In this document: one piece after another, positions 8,006-26,662 of the stretch
How the letters are laid out: every line of letters starts with the position of its first letter
Numbering within the stretch: the stretch's first letter is position 1
From: Acidobacteriota bacterium
GTDB taxonomy: Bacteria; Acidobacteriota; Terriglobia; Terriglobales; SCQP01
Assembly: GCA_027459505.1 (NCBI GenBank)
Contig: DAIDIE010000019.1
Coordinates: forward strand, 1-64,000
Direction of reading: 5' to 3'
Length of the DNA stretch: 64,000 nt
Notes under the pieces: generated by a model
Databases searched by the model: none
Told to the model about the DNA's origin: nothing
Seen by the model: only the letters and a program-made list of their open reading frames with translations
Program-made: the position numbers and the translations under genes

Positions 8006-8383
8006 ATGGCGGATATCGCGCAGTTGGAAGAGCAGATTGTTAGCCTGAGCCTGCTGGAAGCAGCAGCTCTGGTGAAGAAGCTGGAAGAGCGTCTTGGCGT
8101 GTCGGCGGCAGCGGCGGCTCCGGTGGTTGTGGCCGGTGGCGCAGCGGCTGGTGCGGCTCCGGCGGCGGAAGAGAAGACCGAGTTTCAGGTCATCCTGAAG
8201 GATGCCGGCGCCAATAAGATCAACACCATCAAGGCTGTCCGCGAAGTCACTTCGCTCGGCCTGAAGGAAGCCAAGGACCTGGTCGATGGCGCTCCCAAGC
8301 CGTTGAAGGAGAACGCGACCAAGGACGAGGCCGAGGCGATCAAGAAGAAGTTCGAAGGCGTCGCAACCATCGAAGTCAAGTAA
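8006..8383 (+). CDS. rplL: 50S ribosomal protein L7/L12
   Basis: 125 residues from ATG 8006, preceded by GGAGAAGGAAA. It has the N-terminal dimerisation helices ([20 protein letters not shown]), the flexible Ala/Gly/Val hinge (about 34-55) and the C-terminal domain with [21 protein letters not shown]7/L12 forms the ribosomal stalk that recruits translation factors. The frame is open 44 codons further upstream, but that stretch contains the repeat array and is not coding. Confidence 0.96.
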   Translation: MADIAQLEEQIVSLSLLEAAALVKKLEERLGVSAAAAAPVVVAGGAAAGAAPAAEEKTEFQVILKDAGANKINTIKAVREVTSLGLKEAKDLVDGAPKPLKENATKDEAEAIKKKFEGVATIEVK

Positions 8384-9108
8384 TTACTTCCTTTTGGCAA
8401 GAAACTTGCATGCCCGGGGAGAACGCGCTACGATAGTCGTTGCGCGTCTTTCCGTCTCATCCGAGGTTTTCCCCGGGTGAGCGGACCCGGGCGGCGTGTT
8501 CTTGTATCAAAGGAGAATCGATTGTACCCGTGCTGGAGGAGGCGCCAAGCGCTCCGGTGGCGGGATCGCGAGAGTTGATTCGAAGTGCCTCAGCGTCAAC
8601 AGGTTAGGCGGAATCCTGATGGCGAAGGCGTTGGCTGGCGGGCGAGCGGCAACAGGGATTTTTGGAATCGGCGAGACTACGATTGAGAATTCGGATGGGA
8701 GCACAGGCAGCGAGCCGGGCTCGTGAGACTTTGCGTCTTCACGGGCTATTCGTGTCTCTCATCGCGGCGAATTAGCGTTTTTTCGAAGCAAGTTCGCGTA
8801 AAGCGCAGCATCGGGCAGGGTAGCTGTGGCTTTTGTTTCTCTCCCGATGGTGCGCAGTCTAGCGCACTTCCCGAATGGTCGGCAACGCCCTTTTGAGGTG
8901 GAGTCAACTCGGCGCGGCGCAGAGCACGCTTGGCGGAAGGACCGGCTTCGATAGGCCGGGAACAGCGGGTGAGACTGGCCTGAAGCGGTAAGCCGGTCGC
9001 GGATACAACGCATTTTTACCGTATTTAGCTGGCGCCAACGAGACTCGGGCGCTGGCCCGGAGTGCACCGCCAGGGTGTCTTCGGCATTCAGAGCCTCAGG
9101 AGTGAAGC
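8384..9108 (+). other. Long rplL-rpoB intergenic/leader region
   Basis: 725 bases without a clearly real gene, unusually long for rplL-rpoB. Near the left end is a promoter (8406-8434). An 8-bp inverted repeat CCCGGGGA (8413-8420) / TCCCCGGG (8470-8477) overlaps it. Two short open frames lie downstream: a GTG frame of 25 codons near 8531-8608 and an ATG frame of 35 codons at 8619-8726, the latter with an imperfect GGCGGAA upstream. Neither resembles a known protein. The T-run TTTTTT at about 8773 lies without a convincing stem. Confidence 0.5.
8406..8434 (+). promoter_or_regulatory. Predicted sigma-70 promoter upstream of rpoB
   Basis: TTGCAT (8406-8411), 17-base spacer, TACGAT (8429-8434). 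The shape is nearly the same as the rplA promoter (TTGCAA-17-TATGAT). Transcription would start near 8441 and leave about 670 bases of leader ahead of rpoB. Confidence 0.5.
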
Positions 9109-13590
<4,482 letters not shown>

Positions 13591-13597
13591 GGGCGAG

Positions 13598-13666
13598 TGG
13601 TCAGTGTTCAGCGGTCAGTGTTCAGAACTGACCGCCGATCACTGATCACTGACCACTGATCGCTAG
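13598..13666. repeat. Palindromic period-7 repeat array between rpoB and rpoC
   Basis: Left half: TGGTCAG, TGTTCAG, CGGTCAG, TGTTCAG; right half on the other strand: GATCACT, GATCACT, GACCACT, GATCGCT. The halves form nested perfect stems: TGGTCAGTG (13598-13606) with CACTGACCA (13647-13655), and GCGGTCAGT (13611-13619) with ACTGACCGC (13627-13635). A transcript would fold into one large hairpin within the rpoB-rpoC message. Confidence 0.85.
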
Positions 13667-13779
13667 TTTTTCAGGGGTCCTTCCTCAAAGCGGGCAACCG
13701 CTACCCGGGAAGGAAGGATCCTCAAAAGTCCCGGGAAAAGCCGCGGCAGCGCCGCGAAGGCCTGCCAAGGAGGGTCGCC

Positions 13780-17991
<4,212 letters not shown>

Positions 17992-18018
17992 GTCCGGCGG
18001 TTCTCAACTGGAGTGAAC

Positions 18019-18056
18019 AAGGCCCAGGCCGGCATACCGGTCCTGGGCCTTTCTCT
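18019..18056 (+). terminator. Rho-independent terminator after rpoC
   Basis: AAGGCCCAGG (18019-18028) pairs with CCTGGGCCTT (18042-18051), with a further CCGG/CCGG pairing inside, followed by TCTCTT. Ends the rplA-rpoC transcript 27 bases after the rpoC stop. Confidence 0.9.
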
Positions 18057-18060
18057 TGCG

Positions 18061-18475
18061 TGACACTGGAATCTCGACCTTCCATAGGAGCGAGCCACCG
18101 AGTCCTTGCCGAGGAAGAGATCGCCGGAGGAGCTCGTCGAGCAGCCGGAGAGCCTGAATCCCACCGCTCAATACAAGGACGAATGACCGTTTTGGCGGGA
18201 ATTGGCTGCCATAGTGTTGGCGCCGCTTCCGCAGCGTCTTTCTACGCTCGCCTTGAGGAAATTGGTCACGTTCCGCCGAGACCTCTCAGGAGTTTCGTGA
18301 ACGGATTGGGCGCGCCCAAATGTGAGCTTCGGCATTTAAAAGACCGCTCCAACACAATCCCAGCCGACGCCTGGAAAAAACACGTGCAGGCCCGAACTCC
18401 ATAGCTGCAGTACTGTTGTGTGCTTTTGGCCACGTCAATAACCGCTTACAGCGTAACGCAGCCCGACATCCCGTA
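18061..18475. other. Intergenic region with no supported gene
   Basis: About 415 bases between the rpoC terminator and the promoter of the next gene. A GTG-started 114-codon frame (18060-18404) crosses it but has no recognisable domain, no ribosome binding site and a shuffled composition, so it is not called. I see no repeat or RNA structure here. Confidence 0.4.
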
Positions 18476-18504
18476 TTGACAACCCCTGCAGGTGCTTCTA
18501 AGCT
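18476..18504 (+). promoter_or_regulatory. Predicted sigma-70 promoter
   Basis: TTGACA (18476-18481), 17-base spacer, TAAGCT (18499-18504). The predicted start lies about 30 bases before the ATG at 18543. The same hexamer pair with the same spacing precedes lexA (47115-47143), which strengthens both. Confidence 0.6.
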
Positions 18505-18542
18505 GACGGCGAGCTCACCAGTATGACTCGGAGAACGTCTTT

Positions 18543-19082
18543 ATGAGTCACAACCGGCTAAGCACCACGTTGCTGGCCGCCGCAATTGCTCTCTTCCCGT
18601 TGTCATGCGCGCTGCACGCGCAAAGCAGTGCGGGCTGGAAACCGTTCGCTCCCCAGGGCGGTCTCTTCTCAGTAGACCTTCCTTCAGAATGCACGCCGCA
18701 GCCCGATGTTTCCACGGACAAAAACGGTTCCATCACGCGTCTATGGAAATGTTTTCGTCCGGGAGCGTGGGTTTATCTTTGGGGATACACCGAGTACAAA
18801 AGCATCAGCTCAGTGGCGGGAGAGCTGGCCGCGGATCGTGACAACTTCGATAAGTCGGCGCACCTCAACCTCCTGGACCAGCACGACATTGTGACTGACG
18901 GAGTCCCAGGAATCGAATTCGATTCCAGCAATGCCAGGCTTGTTGCGCGCGTACGCGTGTGGGTAGTTGGAAACCGCGCCTTCATTGCAGTGGCCACGGA
19001 GGTCGGAACTCAACTGACGGAAGACGCAAAGACTTTTTTGCAGTCGTTTCACTTCACCGCTCCGGATGAAAAAGGCGACTGA
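18543..19082 (+). CDS. Secreted hypothetical protein
   Basis: 179 residues, ATG 18543 with CGGAGAA about 8 bases upstream. Residues 1-26 are a signal peptide (hydrophobic ALFPLSCALHAQ, cut after HAQ). The mature part begins GWKPFAPQGGLFSVDLPSEC, a pattern seen in small secreted beta-rich proteins of Acidobacteriota, and ends KTFLQSFHF. Three Cys remain in the mature part (ECTP, WKCF, plus none later), so one disulfide is possible. No catalytic motif recognised. It has its own promoter and is likely monocistronic. Confidence 0.65.
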   Translation: MSHNRLSTTLLAAAIALFPLSCALHAQSSAGWKPFAPQGGLFSVDLPSECTPQPDVSTDKNGSITRLWKCFRPGAWVYLWGYTEYKSISSVAGELAADRDNFDKSAHLNLLDQHDIVTDGVPGIEFDSSNARLVARVRVWVVGNRAFIAVATEVGTQLTEDAKTFLQSFHFTAPDEKGD

Positions 19083-19213
19083 ATGACGCAAAGGGCCTTC
19101 CCGCCAACCGGCAAGCAAAACACGCTTTTCAAAACCAGTATTGCCCAGTACGCAACTCACCCGCTCGGCCACGCTGCTGCAGCGCCGCCCGTTATGCAAG
19201 AAAGGAAGGGACC

Positions 19214-22200
19214 ATGGCGCCGAAAGCATCCCGTAAGTTAACGCTCGCCACCTTTGTAACAATAATCTGTGCGTTACAGCCAGTGGCCAGCGCTCAAAAG
19301 CCGCTCACGCCCATGCTTTCCCAGGCGCAAGCTCGGCGCCTGTTCGCGGCCTACGACCGTTTGCCGATGAGCTTTGAGGTGAACCGGGGCCAAACCGCTC
19401 CTCAGGTGCGTTTTCTAGCACGCGGACGAGGGTACACGGTGCTCTTTACCAAAAATGCCGCGCTGCTCGAACTGGCAACACCCGGTTCAAGCGCAGCGCG
19501 GAAAATGGAAACGATGACGGTGCGTTTGGTGGGCGCCAAGGCCGAAGCGCAAATCGAGGGCCGGTATCCCTTGCCGGGCAAAGTCAATTACCTGATCGGA
19601 GCTAATCCCAAAAGTTGGCAGCGCTCCATCCCGACCTTCGCAAAAGTTGTTGTTCGCAACGTCTACCCGAACATTGACCTCGTTTACCACGGCAATCAGG
19701 GGCGATTGGAATACGACTTCATTGTTCATCCAGGAGCACAGCCCAAAGCAATCCAATTAGCAGTCAAAGCGATGGCCGGCTTGCGGCGGACGCCAGGTGG
19801 CGCAATCGCTCTGGCGTTGCCTGACGGCCGCATACGGTTACGCCGTCCACACCTTTATCAGTTGGACTCGCATGGTCGCAGACTCACGCGTTCTGGGGGC
19901 TACCTCTTCAGGCACAACCAGATTGGCTTCTGGGTGGGTGACTACAATCGCAGCCAAGACCTGGTGATCGATCCGGTGCTGGACTATTCAACCTACGTTA
20001 GCAATGGAGGCATTGAAGCGGGTGTGCCGCTGGGCCTCGCGGTGGACGGCTCGGGCGCCGCCTACATTTGCGGCGGCACGCCGAGCGCAACCTACCCCAC
20101 GACCATTGGCGCCTACCAAACGGCACTGAAGGGCAGCTACAACGTCTTCGTGACCAAGCTGAACGCCAGTGGCGGGGCCTTGCTGTACTCGACCTTCGTC
20201 GGCGGAAGTAATCACGATATTGGGAACGCCTTGGCGCTGGACTCTTCCGGCAACGCCTACGTGACCGGCACCACAGACTCGGCGGACTTCCCGGTCGTCA
20301 ATCCGTATCAAAGCGTGTGTGCGGGCTGCGACCCGAGCACAATGAACAGTGTCGCGTTCGTATTCAAGCTCAACGCCAGCGGAAGCGCACTGGCGTACTC
20401 AACGTTTTTTGGGCAAGCCACGGCTGGAATGGGCATTGCCGTGGACGCTTCCGGAAACGCCTATGTCGCTGGTCAATCCGGTTACCCCGGAGCACCTCTG
20501 GCAAACCCGATTTCCAGCAGCGGTGGGGTCTTTCTAAGCAAATTCAACGCCAGCGGAAACGGCTTGGTGTACTCCACTTTAATGGGCGCGAACTCGTACG
20601 CGGGCTATGGCGTAAGCGTGGCCCTGGACGGGGCGGCTAACGCTTATGTGGCGGCAACCAGTGCGCCAGCGACGGCCGCGTATACGCAGTTGCTGGTAGT
20701 TGGAGTAAACAGCAGCGGAGCGTCGTTTCTCTATACCGAGACGCTGGGCGGCACCGCGAGTTGCTCGGGCTGCATTTCGCCCACAACGCGGGGTACGGGC
20801 ATCGCGGCGGACACGGCCGGAGATGCCTACGTGACGGGGTACACCAACGCCGCTGGATATCCCACCACCGCGGGCGCCTTTAGCGCGAGCTGTGGCGCCG
20901 ATGGCAGTTGCGGCAGCGGCAACTTTTCCAACGCTGTTGTCACGAAGCTGAGTTCTTCCGGCGCCGTGCTTTATTCCAGTTACCTGGGCGTGAGCTCCGA
21001 TCCGGCAGGACGCGATGTGGGCACGATGGCATCAGGTATTGCTATTGACGGGCAGGGCGACGCCTATGTTGCCGGTACCACACAAGATCCAGCGGAATTT
21101 CCGGTGGTGAATCAGGTGACCGGCGCTTGTCCCGGTTGCGCCACGCTGAGCAGTGCCGCCAGCCTCGGCTTCGTGGCCGAGTTTAATCCCAGCGGCAGCG
21201 GTCTGATCTACTCGACGTTGCTGGGAACCGGCAGCGAGGGCTCTCTGAACATCGCGGTGGACACGGCGGGTGAGGCCTACGTTGTGGGGGACACTTCATC
21301 AACCGCTTTTCCCGTTACGCCAGGAGCTTTTGAGACATCCGGAAGCGGAAGCGCGGAACTTTTTGCGGTCAAGCTGGCCAGCGCCGGCTCCACGGTCACC
21401 CTTTCGCCCACTTCTCTTGCTTTCACTACCAGCGCCATCGGTGTTGCCAGCGCGGCACAAACCATCACCCTGACAAACAACACAGCGAGCGGAATCACGA
21501 TTAGCGCCATTCAGACCGGTGGCGCAAACGCGGCGGACTTCACCACGAGCGCCTCCAGCACCTGCCTGACCGGCGCTAAGATCGCTGGTGGAGGCGGTAG
21601 CTGTACCCTTTCGTTGGCGTACGTCCCATCCAGCAGCGCAAGCGAGAGCGCCACCCTGAGCATAACGGACGACGCGGGGACGCAGACCGCCACGCTCTCC
21701 GGTTCGATCAACGTTGTCGCACCCGTGGTCAAGCTCTTGCCGGTAAGCCTGGTGTTCGGCGCCCAAACGTCTGGTACGGCTAGCGCAGCGCAGGCAGTGA
21801 CGATGAGCAACACCGGAAACGCACCGTTGACCATCAGCAACGTGTCCATCAATGCGGAATTTCAACAAACGAATAATTGCGGTGGGAGCCTGGGCACGGG
21901 CGCCAGTTGCACGTTCCAAGTCAGCTTTGCGCCGCTTGCCGCCGGCAGCTACAGTGGAACCCTCACGATCACCGACAACGCCGGCAACAGTCCCCAGAGT
22001 GTCACTCTGAGCGGCTCTGCGGCCGCAAGCACCACGTTGGGAACGTGGTCGGCCCTGAATACCAGCAACGCCTCCCCCGCGATCGGCGCCTTGTGTTGCA
22101 TTGGGATGGTGAGCGACGGCCAGGACGACATGATTCTGTTCGATGGCAGCAACAATGGAAGCCCGCTCAATCAGGTTTGGGTGCTCAGCCACGCCGATGG

Positions 22201-23953
22201 ACAAGGGGGAACTTCCACTTGGACCGAATTGAAACCCAGCGGGACCGCACCCTCGGGTAGAGCGAACGCGTACGTCGTTTACGACACCGTCACGAACCGT
22301 CTGATCATCTTTGGCGGCTGCGAGGGAGGATGCACACCCGTTGCCAACGATGTTTGGGTATTAAGCAACGCCAATGGAACGGGTGGGACTCCGGCCTGGA
22401 CGCACTTGAATCCAAGCGGGACGCCTCCAGCCCCGCGGCAGGGCGGCGTGGCCGCCTATGATTCGGCCAACAATCGCTTGATCATCTTTGGTGGGCAGGA
22501 CGGTGGCGGCTCAGGCGGGGTTTACACCGATACGTGGGTGCTGACGAATGCAAATGGGACAGGAAGCGTAGCACCGTCCTGGATTGCATTATCGCCAAGC
22601 GGCGGGCCACCGCCGAACGGCTACTTCCCCGGATCCTTTTACGATGCCGCCAATAACCGCCTCGTGATTCTCGGCGGAAGCAATACTTCTTCCGACTCCA
22701 ACGCTATTTGGACGCTTTCCAATGCCAACGGACTGGGTGGAACCGCCGTCTGGACCAATACCGTGGCCCAGGGCGCAACAGGCGCCCCCGGCAATTTCGA
22801 TGGCACTTACATTGCCGACTTTATCGACAGCGGCAACTACGCCTGGGTCTTGCCGCAAACCGGCGGCCCCATGCAGAACCAGCTCTGGGAACTTGCGAAC
22901 GCCAATGGCCTGAGTACCCCCACCTGGAGCCAGGTGTCGGCTTCGGGAATGCCCACCGGCATCGGGTTTGTTGGAATGCTTGACAACCCAAGCAGCGGAA
23001 TCCTAAGCGCCCTGCTGCAGAACCCGACCAGCGGCTCCGCGACGGTTTACACGCTGAACACCCAGGTAAGCGGCGGGGCTCCCGCAGTGGCCATATCGCC
23101 AGCAACTTTGGGTTTTGGTCCCCAAATCGTTGGCACCAGCAGCGCCGATCTGACCGCGACCCTCTCGAACTCCGGGAATGCCAGCCTGACGATCAGCGGC
23201 GTTACTATCACGGGCGCGAATCCTTCCGATTTCGCTCTGGATGCGAGCACGACAACCTGCTCAACCGCCTCCGCGGTGGCGGCCGGAAGCACTTGCACGA
23301 TTGGAGTAACGTTTTCTCCGGCGTCTGGGAGCGCAAGAAGCGCGGCGGTGAGCGTCGGCGATAACGCCGCCGGAAGTCCGCAGATCATCGCGTTGTCGGG
23401 TACTGGCGAAGATTTCGCGCTGGGGGTGGCGAGCGGCGGAGCGTCCAGCGTTACCATCAGTGCTGGTTCCACCGCTACCTACGGCCTCAGCCTCGCGCCC
23501 GAAGGCGGATTCAATCAGCCGGTCGCCCTTGCCTGCAGTGGAGCTCCGGCATTGTCGAGCTGTACCGTAACACCCTCGTCTGCCACGCTGGACGGCAGCA
23601 ACGCCGCCGCAATCGCGGTAAGTGTCAAGACAACCGCATCCTCCGCCGTTCCTCCATTCAAGTTGCCGAGGGAGAAAGGGCCGCTTGCTCCCGGTGCATT
23701 CGTATGGATTGCCGTGGCAACACTATCGTTGGCGGCGGCTAGTCGTAAAAGCCGCCCATCAGTGGCCCAGGCCGGGAGGCTGGCGGGGCTGCTATTGCTG
23801 GCCGGAGCACTGGCCGGCTGCGGCGGCGGTTCCAGTGGGCCGGGTGGCACTCAGGGAACGCCGGGCACACCCTCTGGTACTTACACCATTAAAGTGACCG
23901 GGACTGCCGGCAACTTGACTCACTCCACAACACTAACCTTGGTTGTGCAGTAG
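19214..23953 (+). CDS. Giant secreted SBBP / choice-of-anchor D / Kelch protein
   Basis: 1579 residues, ATG 19214 with GGAAGGGA upstream. Order: signal peptide (1-28, ending ASAQ); N-terminal module with SFEVNRGQ and NYLIG (about 45-260, DUF7948-like); about seven SBBP beta-propeller repeats (260-720, e.g. GNAYVTGTTDSADFP); two Hydin-like choice-of-anchor D modules (about 728-940); Kelch repeats (about 944-1270, e.g. NRLIIFGG); a third anchor-D module (1289-1395); an Ig-like module (about 1399-1480). It ends with two hydrophobic segments (1496-1510, 1524-1535), a lipobox-like L-A-G-C1536-G-G-G, and a last strand pair ending TTLTLVVQ. Probably a cell-surface or adhesive protein; rich in Ser, Thr, Gly and Ala. 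Confidence 0.85.
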   Translation: MAPKASRKLTLATFVTIICALQPVASAQKPLTPMLSQAQARRLFAAYDRLPMSFEVNRGQTAPQVRFLARGRGYTVLFTKNAALLELATPGSSAARKMETMTVRLVGAKAEAQIEGRYPLPGKVNYLIGANPKSWQRSIPTFAKVVVRNVYPNIDLVYHGNQGRLEYDFIVHPGAQPKAIQLAVKAMAGLRRTPGGAIALALPDGRIRLRRPHLYQLDSHGRRLTRSGGYLFRHNQIGFWVGDYNRSQDLVIDPVLDYSTYVSNGGIEAGVPLGLAVDGSGAAYICGGTPSATYPTTIGAYQTALKGSYNVFVTKLNASGGALLYSTFVGGSNHDIGNALALDSSGNAYVTGTTDSADFPVVNPYQSVCAGCDPSTMNSVAFVFKLNASGSALAYSTFFGQATAGMGIAVDASGNAYVAGQSGYPGAPLANPISSSGGVFLSKFNASGNGLVYSTLMGANSYAGYGVSVALDGAANAYVAATSAPATAAYTQLLVVGVNSSGASFLYTETLGGTASCSGCISPTTRGTGIAADTAGDAYVTGYTNAAGYPTTAGAFSASCGADGSCGSGNFSNAVVTKLSSSGAVLYSSYLGVSSDPAGRDVGTMASGIAIDGQGDAYVAGTTQDPAEFPVVNQVTGACPGCATLSSAASLGFVAEFNPSGSGLIYSTLLGTGSEGSLNIAVDTAGEAYVVGDTSSTAFPVTPGAFETSGSGSAELFAVKLASAGSTVTLSPTSLAFTTSAIGVASAAQTITLTNNTASGITISAIQTGGANAADFTTSASSTCLTGAKIAGGGGSCTLSLAYVPSSSASESATLSITDDAGTQTATLSGSINVVAPVVKLLPVSLVFGAQTSGTASAAQAVTMSNTGNAPLTISNVSINAEFQQTNNCGGSLGTGASCTFQVSFAPLAAGSYSGTLTITDNAGNSPQSVTLSGSAAASTTLGTWSALNTSNASPAIGALCCIGMVSDGQDDMILFDGSNNGSPLNQVWVLSHADGQGGTSTWTELKPSGTAPSGRANAYVVYDTVTNRLIIFGGCEGGCTPVANDVWVLSNANGTGGTPAWTHLNPSGTPPAPRQGGVAAYDSANNRLIIFGGQDGGGSGGVYTDTWVLTNANGTGSVAPSWIALSPSGGPPPNGYFPGSFYDAANNRLVILGGSNTSSDSNAIWTLSNANGLGGTAVWTNTVAQGATGAPGNFDGTYIADFIDSGNYAWVLPQTGGPMQNQLWELANANGLSTPTWSQVSASGMPTGIGFVGMLDNPSSGILSALLQNPTSGSATVYTLNTQVSGGAPAVAISPATLGFGPQIVGTSSADLTATLSNSGNASLTISGVTITGANPSDFALDASTTTCSTASAVAAGSTCTIGVTFSPASGSARSAAVSVGDNAAGSPQIIALSGTGEDFALGVASGGASSVTISAGSTATYGLSLAPEGGFNQPVALACSGAPALSSCTVTPSSATLDGSNAAAIAVSVKTTASSAVPPFKLPREKGPLAPGAFVWIAVATLSLAAASRKSRPSVAQAGRLAGLLLLAGALAGCGGGSSGPGGTQGTPGTPSGTYTIKVTGTAGNLTHSTTLTLVVQ

Positions 23954-24090
23954 CGGGTCAATACAAAAGCCGATACGGCTGATTCGCTAGCGGGAATCGC
24001 GACTTGCGCTTACACACCCGAACTCGATTCATTGAGTAGCCCGTTCGATCTGTTTTCGCAATGGGAAGCTGCCGCTGTCGCTTCAGTTGG

Positions 24091-24963
24091 CTATGCACGC
24101 TTTCCCCAACAATCGAAGCACAGGCCATCGGCGAGGCGGCCGGCCGCGCCACACTGCGCGCAGCGGGCCGCGGAGGGTTGAGGAGCGCTTATTCCATCCG
24201 AGGGAGCGCCGGCCGCGCCTGCCGCCGCGGCTGCTGCTAATGGAGCCGAGTCAAGGCCGTCCCCTTCCGGCGCTGCGTCGATAGTGTCCGCGTGACGTCC
24301 CGGCCAGCAGAACGCGACCACGAGCCCCGTCAGGAACCCGCCAATGTGAGCGGCGTGCGCCACGCCGTCGTTGTGGCCCGCACTTTGAAATAGCAGTTCC
24401 CATCCAAACCAATACAGCAGCATGACCCATGCATACCAACGCCAATAGACTCTGCCGCGCACCCAGAAGAGGACGCCGCGCAACACGCGGATACGGTCCT
24501 TAGGGAAGCGCGCGCAGTAGGCGCCCATAACGCCGGCAATGGCGCCGCTGGCGCCCAGGGTGGGAATGTTCGAATCGCCGCTGAACGCTAAATAGACCAA
24601 ACCCGCGCACAGCCCGGAAATCAGGTAAAACGCCAAAAACTGCGCCCGGCCCAGCAGATCCTCCACTCCGCGCCCAAAAAGGTAAAGGAACCACATGTTG
24701 CCGATGATATGCAGCCAACTGGCATGCAAAAACATGGCGGTCAGCATGGTATACGGCGTAAGCACGCTGAAGCTGGGATGGGCGAGCCAGGGACCCAAAT
24801 GACTGGGGACAAAGGCAAACTGGAAGATTGTATGCCTCGCCGCTCTGGGATCGTTGGTGTAGACGAGCCATTCCCAAATCCAGACCAATACATTAGTGGC
24901 GATCAGGCCATAGGTGACCACCGGCGTACGGTGAATACGGCGCTCGTTGTAAATAGGGAGCAT
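24091..24963 (-). CDS. Rhomboid family intramembrane serine protease with C-terminal zinc ribbon
   Basis: 290 residues from ATG 24963. Six membrane helices; the first periplasmic loop is long. Catalytic pair is present: Ser139 in TLGASGAIAG and His206 in AHAAHIGGF; the helper Asn89 lies in HIIGNMWFLYLFG. After an Ala/Gly/Pro-rich linker (about 226-265) the C-terminus has C-A-Q-C and C-F-D-C, a cytosolic zinc-ribbon-like end typical of several acidobacterial rhomboids. Rhomboids cut membrane-protein helices; the substrate is unknown. The neighbouring purF gene is on the same strand, 205 bases upstream, but there is no functional link. Confidence 0.88.
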   Translation of the reverse strand: MLPIYNERRIHRTPVVTYGLIATNVLVWIWEWLVYTNDPRAARHTIFQFAFVPSHLGPWLAHPSFSVLTPYTMLTAMFLHASWLHIIGNMWFLYLFGRGVEDLLGRAQFLAFYLISGLCAGLVYLAFSGDSNIPTLGASGAIAGVMGAYCARFPKDRIRVLRGVLFWVRGRVYWRWYAWVMLLYWFGWELLFQSAGHNDGVAHAAHIGGFLTGLVVAFCWPGRHADTIDAAPEGDGLDSAPLAAAAAAGAAGAPSDGISAPQPSAARCAQCGAAGRLADGLCFDCWGKRA

Positions 24964-25168
24964 GGCTTGCCTGAAACCGCGGCTTGGATCGTATCACGCG
25001 GCTCAGGACTGGCGCAAGCAAGGCGCTCCATAAGAAGTGGACGAACAAGCTAACCCAGCAGAGTCGAAACAGCCGCTCAGCCGAAGCCGCGTAGAGGCCG
25101 CGGCAACGGGGAACAAGGGCCGTTATCGCGCCGAGGGATCATCTCTCCGGCGGACGAAGGCGACGCTT

Positions 25169-26662
25169 TCAACAGCCTTTCAGAATTGGCAGAGCCGCGT
25201 CGCCCACATGCTCGGTGGGGTAGACGCCGGTGTAACAGGCATTACAGTAGTGTTTGCCGCCGCGGTCTTGCACCGCCGCCTGCAGGTCCTCGAGGGTCAG
25301 ATAGGCGAGGCTGTCCGCGCCGATGTAATCGCGGATTTGATCGACGCTCTTATTGGCGGCGATCAGCTCGTCGCGGGAGGGAGTGTCAACCCCGTAATAA
25401 CAGGGCGACACGGTGGGCGGGCAGGAGATGCGCATGTGCACTTCAGCGGCGCCGGCATCGCGCACCAGGCGCACGATTTTACGGCTGGTGGTGCCGCGGA
25501 CGATGGAATCGTCAATCAGGATGACGCGCTTGCCTTCCAGCAGCGAGCGCACCGGATTCAACTTCAGTTTCACACCGAAATCGCGGATTTGCTGCTGCGG
25601 CTCGATGAAGGTGCGGCCGACATAGTGATTGCGGATCAGTCCAAAGCGGAAGGGGATGCCGGACTCGGCGGAATAACCAATCGCTGCCGCCACGCCCGAA
25701 TCGGGTACGGGAACGACCAGGTCGGCGGGCACGGCGCTGCGCCGGGCCAAGGCCCGTCCCATCGCCTCACGGCTCTCCTGCACGCTGATGCCAAAGACGA
25801 GACTATCGGGGCGGGAAAAGTAAACGTGCTCGAAAATGCACTGACGCCGCTCCAGGGCGGGAGCAAAACGGTGCGATTCAATACCCTCGGCGCTCACCTT
25901 GACGTACTCGCCGGGTTCCACGTCGCGCAGGTACTGGGCGCCAATCAGATCAAAGGCGCAGGTTTCACTGGCAAAGACCACCGCGCTGCCATCGGCAAGC
26001 CCGGTCAGGCGCAATTGTGCAGGATTACCGCTCGGAGGAATGATGCCCATCGCTAACGGCCGGAAGCCGCGCGGATCGCGCATGGCGTAAAGGGCGTCGC
26101 GGGTGGTCAGGACAAAACTGTAAGCGCCTTCAATTTGGTTGAGTGCCTCAGGGAGAGCACTGGAGAGCGGTCCGCGCGCTTGCGCCAGCAGGTGCAAAAC
26201 CACCTCGGTGTCGCTGGTGGTCTGAAAAATCGACCCGGCATTCTCCAGCCGGGCGCGAATCTCGGTGGCATTGACCAGGTTCCCGTTATGCCCAATGGCC
26301 AGCGGTCCGCGATTGCAGTCGACAATCAGCGGTTGGGCATTGGTGAGCGCGCTGTCGCCGGAGGTCGAGTAGCGGGTATGGCCAATGGCGACAGCGCCAG
26401 GTAAACCGGCCAGGACTGCGTTGGTGAAGATATCGGCGACCTGGCCCATCGCGCGATGGGAATAAATCCTCTCGCCATCGCAGGAGGCGATGCCGGCCGA
26501 CTCCTGACCGCGGTGCTGCAGCGCGTAAAGGCCCAGGTACGCCAGCTTGGCGGCCTCGCGGTGTCCGAAGATGCCTACCACCCCGCACTCCTCGTGCAGC
26601 TTGTCGAAGGGTGTTTCATCGGTGTCTTGCAGGACGGGCGGCAGGTCTTGTGGAGTGTTCAT
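25169..26662 (-). CDS. purF: Amidophosphoribosyltransferase
   Basis: 497 residues. First step of purine synthesis: glutamine plus PRPP to phosphoribosylamine. The Ntn glutaminase domain starts after a short propeptide with [10 protein letters not shown]; the Cys becomes N-terminal after processing. Then [16 protein letters not shown], and the PRPP-binding loop [16 protein letters not shown]. Extra cysteines ([20 protein letters not shown]) match the iron-sulfur form known from Bacillus. The start ATG overlaps the purL stop (ATGA, 26659-26662), so translation is coupled; a TTG/extended start upstream lies inside purL and is rejected. Confidence 0.95.
   Translation of the reverse strand: MNTPQDLPPVLQDTDETPFDKLHEECGVVGIFGHREAAKLAYLGLYALQHRGQESAGIASCDGERIYSHRAMGQVADIFTNAVLAGLPGAVAIGHTRYSTSGDSALTNAQPLIVDCNRGPLAIGHNGNLVNATEIRARLENAGSIFQTTSDTEVVLHLLAQARGPLSSALPEALNQIEGAYSFVLTTRDALYAMRDPRGFRPLAMGIIPPSGNPAQLRLTGLADGSAVVFASETCAFDLIGAQYLRDVEPGEYVKVSAEGIESHRFAPALERRQCIFEHVYFSRPDSLVFGISVQESREAMGRALARRSAVPADLVVPVPDSGVAAAIGYSAESGIPFRFGLIRNHYVGRTFIEPQQQIRDFGVKLKLNPVRSLLEGKRVILIDDSIVRGTTSRKIVRLVRDAGAAEVHMRISCPPTVSPCYYGVDTPSRDELIAANKSVDQIRDYIGADSLAYLTLEDLQAAVQDRGGKHYCNACYTGVYPTEHVGDAALPILKGC

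Noticed and set aside
8496..8726. Single 76-codon gene in the rpoB leader
   Set aside because: GTG start without a proper signal; the internal ATG at 8619 is the only plausible part and is recorded only as a candidate upstream ORF.
18060..18404. 114-codon frame after rpoC
   Set aside because: GTG start inside the terminator tail, no ribosome binding site and no recognisable domain.
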